This document shows, one piece after another, positions 1 through 8,452 of a stretch of 31,979 bases of DNA (positions are counted from its first letter, which is position 1; the number at the start of each line of letters is the position of its first letter). Source of the DNA: Candidatus Nanopelagicales bacterium (GTDB lineage: Bacteria; Actinomycetota; Actinomycetes; S36-B12); NCBI GenBank assembly GCA_018399515.1, contig JAGYOB010000071.1, positions 1 to 31,979 on the forward strand. The letters are read 5' to 3'. The position numbers and the translations under genes were made by a program. Under the pieces are notes generated by a model. The model was not told the origin of the DNA. It worked only from the letters and a program-made list of their open reading frames with translations, and did not search any database.

Positions 1-1
1 C

Positions 2-2902
2 ACACCGGCGCACTGCCGTCAGGTCGTCCTGCCCTTCCCGGTCATCGACAATGACGAACTCGCCAAGATCTTGCACATCAACGCCGATGGCGATCTACCG
101 GGCTTCTCCGCCGCGAAGGTCTCCGGGCTGTACGACGTCGATGGCGGGGGCGCTGCCCTGAGGACCCGGCTCGAGGAGATCTTCGCCGACGTCGATCGAC
201 TCATCGAGGACGGCGCACGATTCATCGTGTTGTCGGACCGGGACAGTACGGCAGATCTGGCGCCCATCCCGTCCCTGCTGCTGTGCTCTGCGGTCCACCA
301 TCATCTGGTTCGGAATAAAACGCGTACCCAGGTCGGCCTGATCATCGAGGCCGGCGATGTCCGCGAGGTGCACCATGTGGCGCTTCTGGTCGGTTTCGGT
401 GCCGCGGCGATCAACCCCTATCTGGCGATGGAGACCGTCGAGGATCTCGTCGCCCGCGGAGCGATCACCGATGTGCCGTCGGATAAGGCGGTGCGCAATC
501 TCGTCAAGGCGCTGGGCAAGGGATTGCTGAAGGTCATGTCCAAGATGGGGGTGTCGACTGTCGGTTCGTACTGCGGAGCCCAGATATTCGAAGCGATCGG
601 GCTATCCCACGAGCTCGTCGAGCGGTACTTCACGGGCACGACATCGCGCCTGGGTGGCGTTGGGCTCGATGTCATCGCCGATGAGGTGGCTGCTCGGCAT
701 CGCAGCGCCTATCCCGCATCCGGGATCTCCCCGGCTCACCGCCGACTCGAGGTCGGTGGCGAGTATCAGTGGCGCCGCGAAGGCGAACCGCATCTGTTCG
801 ATCCCGAAACCGTGTTCCGGTTGCAGCACTCCACGCGGACGGGACAGTTCGACATCTTCCGCGAATACACCGACGAGGTCGATGACCAGTCGGCCCGCCT
901 GATGACCCTGCGCGGCCTGTTCTCGCTCAAGGAAGGGGCGCGCGATCCGATTCCGCTGGAGGAGGTCGAACCGGTCAGCGAGATCGTCAAGCGCTTCGCC
1001 ACCGGCGCGATGTCCTATGGCTCGATCTCGGCAGAGGCCCACGAGACACTCGCGATCGCGATGAACCGCCTCGGCGGCAAGTCCAATACCGGCGAGGGAG
1101 GCGAGGATGCCGAACGATTCACGCCGATGGCCAATGGTGATTCCAAGCGCTCCGCGATCAAGCAGGTTGCCTCCGGCCGATTCGGAGTGACCAGCGAGTA
1201 CCTCGTCAACAGCGATGACATCCAGATCAAGATGGCTCAGGGAGCCAAGCCCGGTGAAGGTGGGCAGTTACCGGGGCACAAGGTGTACCCCTGGATCGCG
1301 AAGACGCGTCATTCGACCCCGGGAGTGGGGCTCATCTCGCCACCGCCGCATCACGATATCTACTCGATCGAGGATCTCGCGCAGCTCATCCACGATCTGA
1401 AGAACGCCAATTCCTCGGCACGGATTCACGTCAAACTGGTCTCCGAGGTGGGTGTCGGCACGGTCGCAGCGGGGGTATCGAAGGCCCACGCGGATGTCGT
1501 GTTGATCTCCGGCCACGATGGAGGCACGGGCGCCTCCCCGTTGACGTCGTTGAAGCACGCGGGCGCGCCATGGGAACTTGGATTGGCCGAGACACAGCAG
1601 ACACTGCTGCTCAACGGATTACGTGACCGCATCGTCGTGCAGGTCGACGGTCAGCTGAAGACCGGCCGGGATGTCGTCATCGCAGCACTGCTGGGCGCCG
1701 AGGAGTTCGGCTTCTCGACGGCTCCGCTGGTGGTGATGGGTTGCATCATGATGCGCGTGTGCCATCTGGACACCTGCCCCGTTGGTGTCGCCACTCAGAA
1801 CCCGGTGCTGCGTGAGCGGTTCACCGGCCAGCCCGAATTCGTTGTGACGTTCTTCGAGTTCATTGCTGAGCAGGTGCGCGAGTACCTGGCAGCGCTGGGC
1901 TTCAAGACTCTGGATGAAGCGATCGGTCACGCGGAGCTCATCGATACCACTCAGGCGGTCGACCACTACAAGGCCCGCGGATTGGATCTGTCTCCGATCC
2001 TTTACGTACCGCGAGTGGACGAGGACGCGGCCCGCCGATGCATTACGGCCCAGGACCATGGGTTGGAACAGGCTCTCGACATGGAACTCATCGAGATGTG
2101 CGAGCCGGCACTGGAACGCGGTGAACCGGTGCGGGCCGCTGTCGGGATCCGCAACGTCAATCGGACAGTCGGCACGATGCTGGGGTCGCAGCTCACCCGT
2201 CGCTACGGTGGGCAGGGCTTGCCCGATGACACGATCGATATCACGTTCACGGGTTCGGCCGGGCAGTCCTTCGGCGCATTCGTGCCCCGGGGAATCACAC
2301 TTCGGTTGGAGGGCGATGCCAACGATTACGTCGGCAAAGGCCTCTCGGGCGGACGGATCATCATCCGCCCCGACCGGGGAGCCGCGTTCGCTGCCGAAGA
2401 GCACATCATCGCCGGCAACGTGATCTGCTACGGAGCGACCTCGGGCGAGGTTTTCCTGCGCGGACGGGTCGGCGAACGCTTCTGCGTTCGCAACTCCGGT
2501 GTGACCGCTGTCGTCGAAGGTATCGGTGATCACGGGTGCGAGTACATGACCGGAGGCAACGTCGTCGTCCTGGGCGAGATCGGCCGGAACTTCGCCGCCG
2601 GGATGTCCGGTGGAGTCGCCTACCTGCTCGATGCAGCAGTGCATCGCATCAATACCGAGATGGTGGATGTGGAATCAGTCGATGATGACGATGCGGCGCA
2701 ATTGCAGCACCTGCTGACCCGGCACCTCGAGGAGACCGGCTCTCCCGTGGCAGCGGCGCTGTTGGATGACTGGGTGGTGGCTCGCCATCGATTCAGCAAG
2801 GTCATGCCGCGTGATTACCGTCGCGCTCTCGAGGCCCTTCGCCGTGCTGAGGACGAAGGCACCGATCCCGCCGTCGCAGTAATGGAGGCTTCCCGTGCCT
2901 GA
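2..2902 (+). CDS. gltB: Glutamate synthase large (alpha) subunit, 5' truncated by the window edge
   Basis: The frame is open from base 2, so the gene starts outside the window and 966 residues are seen. The family is about 1,500 residues long; the missing part is the N-terminal class II glutaminase domain. The visible part begins in the central domain, continues through the FMN-binding synthase barrel, and ends in the GXGXG beta-helix domain (roughly bases 2100-2650, with repeated Gly-rich turns such as KGLSGGRIII and YMTGGNVVVLG). The three cysteines of a [3Fe-4S] cluster lie in GCIMMRVCHLDTCPVG, with Cys codons at 1742, 1760 and 1775. With GltD it converts glutamine and 2-oxoglutarate into two glutamates using NADPH, in the cytoplasm. 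It overlaps gltD by 8 bases, so the two are probably co-translated. Identity is certain; only the 5' end is unknown. Confidence 0.97.
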   Translation, partial: TPAHCRQVVLPFPVIDNDELAKILHINADGDLPGFSAAKVSGLYDVDGGGAALRTRLEEIFADVDRLIEDGARFIVLSDRDSTADLAPIPSLLLCSAVHHHLVRNKTRTQVGLIIEAGDVREVHHVALLVGFGAAAINPYLAMETVEDLVARGAITDVPSDKAVRNLVKALGKGLLKVMSKMGVSTVGSYCGAQIFEAIGLSHELVERYFTGTTSRLGGVGLDVIADEVAARHRSAYPASGISPAHRRLEVGGEYQWRREGEPHLFDPETVFRLQHSTRTGQFDIFREYTDEVDDQSARLMTLRGLFSLKEGARDPIPLEEVEPVSEIVKRFATGAMSYGSISAEAHETLAIAMNRLGGKSNTGEGGEDAERFTPMANGDSKRSAIKQVASGRFGVTSEYLVNSDDIQIKMAQGAKPGEGGQLPGHKVYPWIAKTRHSTPGVGLISPPPHHDIYSIEDLAQLIHDLKNANSSARIHVKLVSEVGVGTVAAGVSKAHADVVLISGHDGGTGASPLTSLKHAGAPWELGLAETQQTLLLNGLRDRIVVQVDGQLKTGRDVVIAALLGAEEFGFSTAPLVVMGCIMMRVCHLDTCPVGVATQNPVLRERFTGQPEFVVTFFEFIAEQVREYLAALGFKTLDEAIGHAELIDTTQAVDHYKARGLDLSPILYVPRVDEDAARRCITAQDHGLEQALDMELIEMCEPALERGEPVRAAVGIRNVNRTVGTMLGSQLTRRYGGQGLPDDTIDITFTGSAGQSFGAFVPRGITLRLEGDANDYVGKGLSGGRIIIRPDRGAAFAAEEHIIAGNVICYGATSGEVFLRGRVGERFCVRNSGVTAVVEGIGDHGCEYMTGGNVVVLGEIGRNFAAGMSGGVAYLLDAAVHRINTEMVDVESVDDDDAAQLQHLLTRHLEETGSPVAAALLDDWVVARHRFSKVMPRDYRRALEALRRAEDEGTDPAVAVMEASRA

Positions 2903-4346
2903 TCCCCGAGGGTTTTTGAAGGCCGATCGCGAATTGCCCGTCCGTCGCCCCGTCGATATCCGGATCCGCGATTGGCGCGAGGTTTACGAGGACATGGGTG
3001 AGGACCGACTCCGCACACAGGCGGGTCGCTGTATGGACTGCGGTATTCCGTTCTGTCACAACGGCTGCCCGCTTGGCAACCTGATCCCTGAATGGAATGA
3101 CCTGGTCTGGCAGGGTGACTGGGAAGGGGCGATGGAACGGCTCCACGCCACCAACAATTTTCCGGAGTTCACGGGCAGGTTGTGCCCGGCACCGTGCGAG
3201 ACCGCGTGTGTCCTGGGAATCAACGCGAACCCGGTCACCATCAAGCAGGTCGAGGTGTCGATCATCGATCGGGCATGGGAATCAGGGTGGGTGACCCCGC
3301 AGCCGCCGAGTCGGTTGTCCGGCAAGTCGGTTGCCGTCATCGGCTCTGGGCCTGCCGGTCTCGCGGCAGCACAGCAACTCGCCCGTGCGGGGCACACGGT
3401 CGTCGTGTACGAACGCGCCGATCGGATCGGTGGGTTGCTCCGGTACGGCATCCCCGAGTTCAAGATGGAGAAGCACCACCTCGATCGCCGGCTCGAGCAG
3501 ATGGTGGCCGAGGGCGTTCGGTTCCGGGCGGGAGTCGAGGTCGGTGTCGACATCACCGTCGATGCCTTGCGCAGGCGTTATGACTCCGTCGTCCTCGCTG
3601 TCGGCGCCACACAGTGGCGTGATCTGCCGATTCCGGGCAGGGATCTCGAGGGCGTGTACCAGGCGATGGAATACCTCCCCGGTGCCAACCGCGTGCTGGA
3701 GGGCGATCTCGAGGTTGCGCCGATCGATGTCGCCGATGCCCACGTGGTGATCATCGGCGGAGGTGACACCGGTGCGGATTGTCTGGGCACGGCTCATCGG
3801 CAGGGGGCAGCTTCGGTCACACAGCTGGAGATCATGCCGACGCCTCCAGAGGATCGCCCCGGCTCGCAGCCATGGCCGACGTATCCGATGGTGTACCGAA
3901 CCTCGAGCGCTCATGAGGAAGGCGGCGATCGGGTGTTCTCGGTGTCCACCACGGAATTCGTCGGTGAAGGGGGACGACTGCGGGGTTTGCGGATCATCGA
4001 GGTGCAGATGCGCGACGGTCGTTTCGAGCCGGTCGCGGGAACCGAGCAGGAACTCCCAGCCGATTATGTGTTCCTCGCCATGGGATTCACCGGGCCGGAA
4101 CGCTCGCCCATGGTCGAGCAGTTCGATCTTGCCCTCGATGAACGGGGTGCGATCGAGCGTTCTGCGGATTACGCCACCGGGCTCGACGGTGTCTTCGTCG
4201 CCGGGGATGCCGGACGCGGGCAGTCGTTGATCGTCTGGGCGATTGCCGAGGGTCGAGCCGCGGCCGCCTCAGTGGATCGATATCTCAGCGGTGAATCCAA
4301 CCTGCCGTTCCCGATCTCTGCCACTGCTCGTCCGCTGACGGTCTAG
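2895..4346 (+). CDS. gltD: Glutamate synthase small (beta) subunit
   Basis: This 483-residue protein is the NADPH-oxidising partner of GltB; it passes electrons through iron-sulfur clusters to the FMN of the large subunit. Two cysteine groups typical of the family are visible: Cys46, 49, 54 and 58 in RCMDCGIPFCHNGCP, and Cys97, 101 and 105 in LCPAPCETAC. A first dinucleotide fold follows (VIGSGPAGLAAA, about 149-160), then a second (IIGGGDTGADCLG) and the C-terminal FAD motif VFVAGDAGRGQSL. The GTG start at 2895 is supported by GGAGG at 2884-2888 and lies inside the end of gltB. Length is normal for the family. The first two stages of the window, gltB and gltD, form a standard operon pair. 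Confidence 0.97.
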   Translation: MPDPRGFLKADRELPVRRPVDIRIRDWREVYEDMGEDRLRTQAGRCMDCGIPFCHNGCPLGNLIPEWNDLVWQGDWEGAMERLHATNNFPEFTGRLCPAPCETACVLGINANPVTIKQVEVSIIDRAWESGWVTPQPPSRLSGKSVAVIGSGPAGLAAAQQLARAGHTVVVYERADRIGGLLRYGIPEFKMEKHHLDRRLEQMVAEGVRFRAGVEVGVDITVDALRRRYDSVVLAVGATQWRDLPIPGRDLEGVYQAMEYLPGANRVLEGDLEVAPIDVADAHVVIIGGGDTGADCLGTAHRQGAASVTQLEIMPTPPEDRPGSQPWPTYPMVYRTSSAHEEGGDRVFSVSTTEFVGEGGRLRGLRIIEVQMRDGRFEPVAGTEQELPADYVFLAMGFTGPERSPMVEQFDLALDERGAIERSADYATGLDGVFVAGDAGRGQSLIVWAIAEGRAAAASVDRYLSGESNLPFPISATARPLTV

Positions 4347-4353
4347 GTGCCCG

Positions 4354-5799
4354 ATGGCGACAGCGCAGCGGCGCGCCAAGATCGTGGCGACACTCGGACC
4401 GGCATGCCGTGAGTACGAGGAGGTCCGCGATCTCATCAGCGCCGGCCTCGATGTCGCTCGACTCAACCTGTCCCACGGGGACCATGACGACCATGCGATC
4501 GCATATGCGCACGTCCGGAGGGCGAGTGACGAGCTCGGGCGCGGAGTCGGCGTCCTGATCGATCTGCAGGGACCGAAGATCCGCCTGGGCAGATTTTCCG
4601 GTGGATCGGTGTTGCTCGCCGAGGGGGATGATTTCACGATCACCACCGAGGAGGTCGAGGGATCGGCGCAAATCGCGTCGACGACCTACGCCGGGCTTGC
4701 CGGCGACACCTCACCCGGTGACCTCATTCTGATCGATGATGGGCGAGTGACCGTGCAGGTGACCGCTGTCGACGGTCCACAGGTGCGGACGGTCGTCATC
4801 GAGGGCGGGCGCGTGTCCGATCACAAGGGAATCAATCTCCCCGGTGTCGGGGTCAGCGTGCCTGCGCTCTCCGAGAAGGACATGGAGGATCTGCGCTGGG
4901 GATTGCATCTGGGTGCGGATCTGGTGGCGTTGTCGTTCGTTCGCTCGGCTCGCGATATCGATGATGTGCACCGGATCATGGACGAGGAAGGAATCCGAGT
5001 TCCGGTACTCGCCAAGGTCGAGAAACCGCAGGCTGTCGATGACCTCGAGGGGATTGTCGCTGCATTCGATGGGATCATGGTGGCCCGCGGTGACCTGGGA
5101 GTCGAGCTTCCCCTCGAAGCCGTTCCACTGGTACAGAAAGAAGCCGTTGCGCTGTGCCGAGCGGCAGCTAAGCCGGTGATCGTGGCCACTCAAATGCTCG
5201 AGTCGATGATCACGGCCAGCAGGCCGACTCGGGCGGAAGCCAGTGATGTGGCCAACGCGGTACTCGACGGTGCTGATGCACTCATGCTGTCGGGGGAGAC
5301 GAGTGTCGGTCAGCATCCGGTCGGGGCCGTGGCGACCATGGCGCGAATCATCGAACACGTCGAGGCCCGTGCTCTGCACCGACTCGCCGCGTTCCCCTCC
5401 GATTCGGCTGGTTCCACAGCAAAGGCGCTGACGCGTGCGGCCGTCGACGTCGCATCATCGGTCGGAGCGACCCATCTGATCGCCTTCACCGAAACAGGTC
5501 TGTCAGCTCGGTTGATCGCGCGATGGCGTTCGGCAACTCCGCTCTTGGCCTTCACTCCAGATCCTCGCGTGCGCAGTCAGCTCGCGTTGACCTGGGGCGT
5601 TGAGACGTTCCTCGTGCCACCCGCGCTGCACACCGATGGCATGGTGGTTCAAGTTGATCAGGCTCTGCTGGATATCGAGCGGGCATCGATCGGTGAACGC
5701 GTTGTCATCGTCGCTGGGGTCCCGCCCGGCACACCGGGAACGACCAACGGCATGCGGGTGCATCGCATCGGAAGCGCCGGGCCCGGTCGCGGCGTATGA
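4354..5799 (+). CDS. pyk: Pyruvate kinase
   Basis: This 481-residue enzyme transfers phosphate from phosphoenolpyruvate to ADP, the last step of glycolysis. Family marks are TKIV-like RAKIVATLGPA at the N-terminus, RLNLSHGDH (about 37-45), DLQGPKIRLG, the active-site stretch LAKVEKPQAVDDL, MVARGDLGVEL, ATQMLESMI and ALMLSGETS. The length covers the A, B and C domains, with a short C-terminal domain. The ATG at 4354 is 7 bases after the gltD stop and has only a weak ribosome-binding site, which suggests coupling to gltBD. I see no separate promoter. Nothing in the sequence looks degraded. Confidence 0.97.
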   Translation: MATAQRRAKIVATLGPACREYEEVRDLISAGLDVARLNLSHGDHDDHAIAYAHVRRASDELGRGVGVLIDLQGPKIRLGRFSGGSVLLAEGDDFTITTEEVEGSAQIASTTYAGLAGDTSPGDLILIDDGRVTVQVTAVDGPQVRTVVIEGGRVSDHKGINLPGVGVSVPALSEKDMEDLRWGLHLGADLVALSFVRSARDIDDVHRIMDEEGIRVPVLAKVEKPQAVDDLEGIVAAFDGIMVARGDLGVELPLEAVPLVQKEAVALCRAAAKPVIVATQMLESMITASRPTRAEASDVANAVLDGADALMLSGETSVGQHPVGAVATMARIIEHVEARALHRLAAFPSDSAGSTAKALTRAAVDVASSVGATHLIAFTETGLSARLIARWRSATPLLAFTPDPRVRSQLALTWGVETFLVPPALHTDGMVVQVDQALLDIERASIGERVVIVAGVPPGTPGTTNGMRVHRIGSAGPGRGV

Positions 5800-5824
5800 C
5801 GTCGTCGTTATTGAATGTGCGGCG

Positions 5825-6919
5825 ATGACCGGATCAGATCGACACGCATGGGCCGAACCGGGGGCCTTCGCTGTGGCGGAGGGCGTCTTCCGGATTCCGC
5901 TACCGCTGCCCACTGATGGGCTTCGTGCTGTCAATGTTTACGCCTTAGCGCATGATGACGGTCTGGCGCTGATCGATGCGGGTTGGGCGCTCGACGTCAG
6001 CCAGCGGGTTCTCGTCGACTCGCTGGCCACAATCGGATACGAGCTCGGGGACATCACGCGATTTCTCGTGACACATGCCCATCGAGATCACTACACCCAG
6101 GCCCACGCCATTCGCCGCGAATTAGCGGATGCCGGTCGCGTCGATCTCCCACGCATCGCCGTTGGTTGGGATGAGCGGGATTCGATCCGTTCGATCGCTG
6201 ATCGCGCCGAGAACCCCAGCGATGCTCGTGCGTATCCGCAGGTCGCTTTGCTGCGTCGCGCGGGCGACCCCTGGGCCGCGGATGCTCTGGAATCGATCGA
6301 TCCCGAAGGGCTTCGCGCACCGGATTGGGCGGACCCTGATGACTGGTTGCGCCATGGTGATCGAGTTGTCGTGGGAACGCGATCCCTCGAGGTGATTGCG
6401 ACTCCTGGGCACACCCGAGGCCACGTCGTGTTCGCTGATGACGAGAACGGATTGCTCTTCGCCGGCGATCATGTGCTGCCGCACATCACTCCCTCGATCG
6501 GTTATGAGGAGGTGCTTGCACCGTCTCCGCTCGGGTCCTACCTGCAGTCCCTGGATCTCGTTCGATCCCGACCGGATGCCCACCTCCTGCCTGCGCACGG
6601 GCCGGCGGGGACTGCGGTGCACTCTCGGGTCGATGAACTCCTCGACCATCACTCAGCCCGGCTCGATGCCAGCGTGGCGGCCGTGGCCGCCGGCGCGCAG
6701 ACAGCCCGCGAGGTGGCCCAGCGGCTGCGGTGGACCAGGCGCGAAACACCCTTGGGTGAACTCGACGGGTTCAACCAGATGATGGCTGTTCTCGAGACCT
6801 GGGCGCATCTGGTGGTTCTCGTCGAGCGGGGAGTCCTCCAAGCCCACTCCGAAGGGGGAGTCGAACGATTCAGCATCCCAACGGCTGCGATAGGGTCGCA
6901 ACAGGTCGACCGGACCTGA
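5825..6919 (+). CDS. Metallo-beta-lactamase-fold hydrolase, substrate unknown
   Basis: With ATG 5825 as start the protein has 364 residues. The zinc-binding signature THAHRDH lies at about 83-89, PGHTRGH at 194-200, AGDH at 213-216 and a last His in LPAHG (His258), so both metal sites look complete. The C-terminal third resembles the winged-helix-like tail seen in LACTB2-type and related hydrolases. The open frame extends upstream into pyk to 5600, but those residues are the pyk sequence read in another frame and lack any family similarity. ATG 5825 has no strong Shine-Dalgarno sequence, so the start is moderately sure. The gene ends just before the pyr leader. I cannot assign a substrate; glyoxalase II-like thioester, RNA or detoxification roles are all possible for this fold. 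Confidence 0.85.
   Translation: MTGSDRHAWAEPGAFAVAEGVFRIPLPLPTDGLRAVNVYALAHDDGLALIDAGWALDVSQRVLVDSLATIGYELGDITRFLVTHAHRDHYTQAHAIRRELADAGRVDLPRIAVGWDERDSIRSIADRAENPSDARAYPQVALLRRAGDPWAADALESIDPEGLRAPDWADPDDWLRHGDRVVVGTRSLEVIATPGHTRGHVVFADDENGLLFAGDHVLPHITPSIGYEEVLAPSPLGSYLQSLDLVRSRPDAHLLPAHGPAGTAVHSRVDELLDHHSARLDASVAAVAAGAQTAREVAQRLRWTRRETPLGELDGFNQMMAVLETWAHLVVLVERGVLQAHSEGGVERFSIPTAAIGSQQVDRT
6869..6896 (+). promoter_or_regulatory. Possible promoter of the pyr operon
   Basis: TAGGGT at 6891-6896 fits the actinobacterial -10 pattern TANNNT. A poor -35 candidate, TTCAGC, sits at 6869-6874 with a 16-base spacer. Transcription would begin near 6903, giving a leader of about 72 bases that contains the PyrR element. 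The assignment rests mainly on the -10 box and on position. Confidence 0.4.
6902..6918 (+). repeat. Perfect inverted repeat at the start of the pyr leader
   Basis: CAGGTC (6902-6907) and GACCTG (6913-6918) can form a 6-bp stem with loop GACCG. It covers the end of the hydrolase gene and sits at the predicted transcription start of the pyr operon. There is no T-run after it, so it is not a classical terminator. It could stabilise the 5' end of the leader, or be chance. Confidence 0.4.
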
Positions 6920-6936
6920 TGCCAGACGTCCTTTAA
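6919..6936 (+). CDS. Possible five-codon leader ORF in the pyr leader
   Basis: ATG at 6919 overlaps the hydrolase stop by one base (TGATG) and reads MPDVL before TAA at 6934-6936. Its last codons overlap UCCUU (6929-6933), the strand that can pair with the pyrR Shine-Dalgarno sequence. A ribosome finishing here would block that pairing. There is no strong ribosome-binding site of its own, so translation would depend on re-initiation after the upstream gene. It is too short to be judged by codon use and may be chance. Confidence 0.2.
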   Translation: MPDVL

Positions 6937-6966
6937 CAGCCCGTCCCGAGAGGCGGGGAAGGAGGT
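6929..6966 (+). promoter_or_regulatory. PyrR-binding leader hairpin that can sequester the pyrR ribosome-binding site
   Basis: CCCG (6940-6943) pairs with CGGG (6954-6957). After a bulged U6944, CC (6945-6946) pairs with GG (6952-6953) around the loop CGAGA. The segment TCCCGAGAGGC resembles the known PyrR recognition sequence UCCAGAGAGGCU. Below the hairpin, UCCUU (6929-6933) can pair with AAGGA (6959-6963), the core of the Shine-Dalgarno AAGGAGGT at 6959-6966, which lies 8 bases before the pyrR ATG. Known for the family: PyrR with bound UMP stabilises such hairpins, and in mycobacteria it represses translation of the pyr operon. The pairing here supports the same translational mechanism. 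No terminator hairpin with a T-run is visible. Confidence 0.85.
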
Positions 6967-6974
6967 CGCAGTCG

Positions 6975-7517
6975 ATGACCGCTGCGCGGATTCTCGATGC
7001 TGACGATGTAGGGCGCGTCATCGGACGCATCGCCCATGAGATCCTCGAGAAGTCCCGAGGAGCCTCCGATGTCATCCTGCTGGGGATTCCCAGTCGCGGC
7101 GTACCGCTGGCACGGCGGATCGCCGATCGCATGACCTCCATCGAAGGCCACGTCGTCCCGGTTGGCTCATTGGACGTCACGATGTACCGCGACGACATCG
7201 GCCTGCGCGGCCCTCGACCGCTGTCGAGAACCGACATCCCGGCCGAAGGAATCGACGACGCGATCGTCGTCCTCGTCGATGACGTGCTGTTCAGCGGTCG
7301 CACGGTGAGGGCGGCGTTGGATGCGGTCAACGACATCGGTCGGCCGCGCGCAGTCCGGTTGGCGGTTCTGGTCGATCGAGGCCACCGCGAACTGCCCATC
7401 CGAGCCGATCACGTGGGCAAGAACCTGCCGACTTCACTGGCAGAGTCGGTGCAGGTGCATCTGGTGGAAACCGATGGCGTCGATGAGGTCCTCCTCGGCT
7501 CCCAGGGGCGATCATGA
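6975..7517 (+). CDS. pyrR: Bifunctional pyr operon RNA-binding regulator / uracil phosphoribosyltransferase
   Basis: The 180-residue protein carries the phosphoribosyltransferase PRPP loop VVLVDDVLFSGRT at about 98-110 and the PyrR-typical N-terminal stretch LLGIPSRGVPLARRI (36-50). PyrR proteins sense UMP/UTP and bind a hairpin in pyr mRNA; many also make UMP from uracil and PRPP. The start ATG is preceded by the very strong AAGGAGGT, itself part of the hairpin that PyrR should bind, so the gene is probably autoregulated. It is the first gene of the operon and overlaps pyrB by four bases (ATGA). Confidence 0.96.
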   Translation: MTAARILDADDVGRVIGRIAHEILEKSRGASDVILLGIPSRGVPLARRIADRMTSIEGHVVPVGSLDVTMYRDDIGLRGPRPLSRTDIPAEGIDDAIVVLVDDVLFSGRTVRAALDAVNDIGRPRAVRLAVLVDRGHRELPIRADHVGKNLPTSLAESVQVHLVETDGVDEVLLGSQGRS

Positions 7518-8452
7518 AGCACCTGCTCAGCGCTTCGGATCTCACCCGAGACGATGCGGTCTCGCTTCTCGATACGGCCGCGGAGTTGGCGAGTGTCACC
7601 GATCGGGCGGTGAAGAAACTGCCAACCCTGCGTGGGCGTACGGTGGCGAACCTGTTCTTCGAGGATTCCACCCGCACCCGGTTGTCCTTCGAAGCCGCGG
7701 CCAAGCGCCTGTCTGCCGATGTGATCACCTTCACCGCCAAGGGGTCGAGTGTGTCCAAAGGCGAGACCTTGAAGGACACCGCACTCACGCTCGAGGCGAT
7801 GGGCGCCCAGGTGATCGTGCTGCGCCACCATGCATCCGGTGCCGCCCAGCGCTTGGCGCAATCGGGATGGATTGAGGCGAGTGTGATCAACGCCGGTGAC
7901 GGCACGCATGAGCACCCGACGCAGGCGCTTCTGGACGCCTACACCCTGCGTCAGCACCTGCGCGAAGGAGCGGGTGACCTCGAAGGGTTGAGCGTGGTCA
8001 TCGTCGGGGACATCCTGCACAGCCGGGTTGCTCGATCCAACGTTGCCCTTCTCACCACACTGGGTGCGCGGGTGACACTCGTCGCCCCGCCGACTCTCGT
8101 TCCGGTGGGAGTCCAGACGTGGCCATGCGAGGTCTCGTTCGATCTGGACGAGGCGCTGGTCGGTGCTGATGCGGTCATGATGCTGCGCGTTCAGACGGAG
8201 CGGATGACCGCCGCATACTTCCCGTCGGTGCATGAATACTCCCGGCGCTATGGCCTCGATTCTGCACGTGCAGCACGAATGCCTGACCACGCGGTCGTGT
8301 TGCACCCAGGGCCGATGAATCGTGGCATGGAGATCACCGCCGAGGTCGCTGACGGTCCCCGTGCGCTCATCGTCGACCAGGTTGCGAATGGTGTGAGCGT
8401 CCGCATGGCCGTGCTCTACCACGTGCTGTCGTCTCAGGAAGGTGCGCCATGA
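7514..8452 (+). CDS. pyrB: Aspartate carbamoyltransferase catalytic subunit
   Basis: The 312-residue enzyme joins carbamoyl phosphate and aspartate to give N-carbamoyl-aspartate, the committed step of pyrimidine synthesis. The carbamoyl phosphate site FFEDSTRTRLSFE spans about 48-60 and HPTQALLDAY begins near 134; the aspartate-side motif HPGPMNRG is near the C-terminus. No pyrI regulatory subunit is present, as usual in actinobacteria, so control is likely at expression level through PyrR. Its start overlaps the pyrR stop and its stop overlaps the pyrC start, both as ATGA. Confidence 0.97.
   Translation: MKHLLSASDLTRDDAVSLLDTAAELASVTDRAVKKLPTLRGRTVANLFFEDSTRTRLSFEAAAKRLSADVITFTAKGSSVSKGETLKDTALTLEAMGAQVIVLRHHASGAAQRLAQSGWIEASVINAGDGTHEHPTQALLDAYTLRQHLREGAGDLEGLSVVIVGDILHSRVARSNVALLTTLGARVTLVAPPTLVPVGVQTWPCEVSFDLDEALVGADAVMMLRVQTERMTAAYFPSVHEYSRRYGLDSARAARMPDHAVVLHPGPMNRGMEITAEVADGPRALIVDQVANGVSVRMAVLYHVLSSQEGAP

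Noticed and set aside
1619..2644. Long open frame on the minus strand opposite gltB (341 codons)
   Set aside because: It is the mirror of a strongly conserved gene in high-GC DNA, has no recognisable domain, and has no ribosome-binding site or promoter.
5600..5824. Upstream extension of the metallo-hydrolase ORF into pyk
   Set aside because: These codons overlap pyk in another frame and read as Arg/Ser/Cys-rich shadow sequence with no family similarity.
6902..6918. Inverted repeat as a terminator for the hydrolase gene
   Set aside because: The stem has 6 bp and is not followed by a T-run, so intrinsic termination is unlikely.
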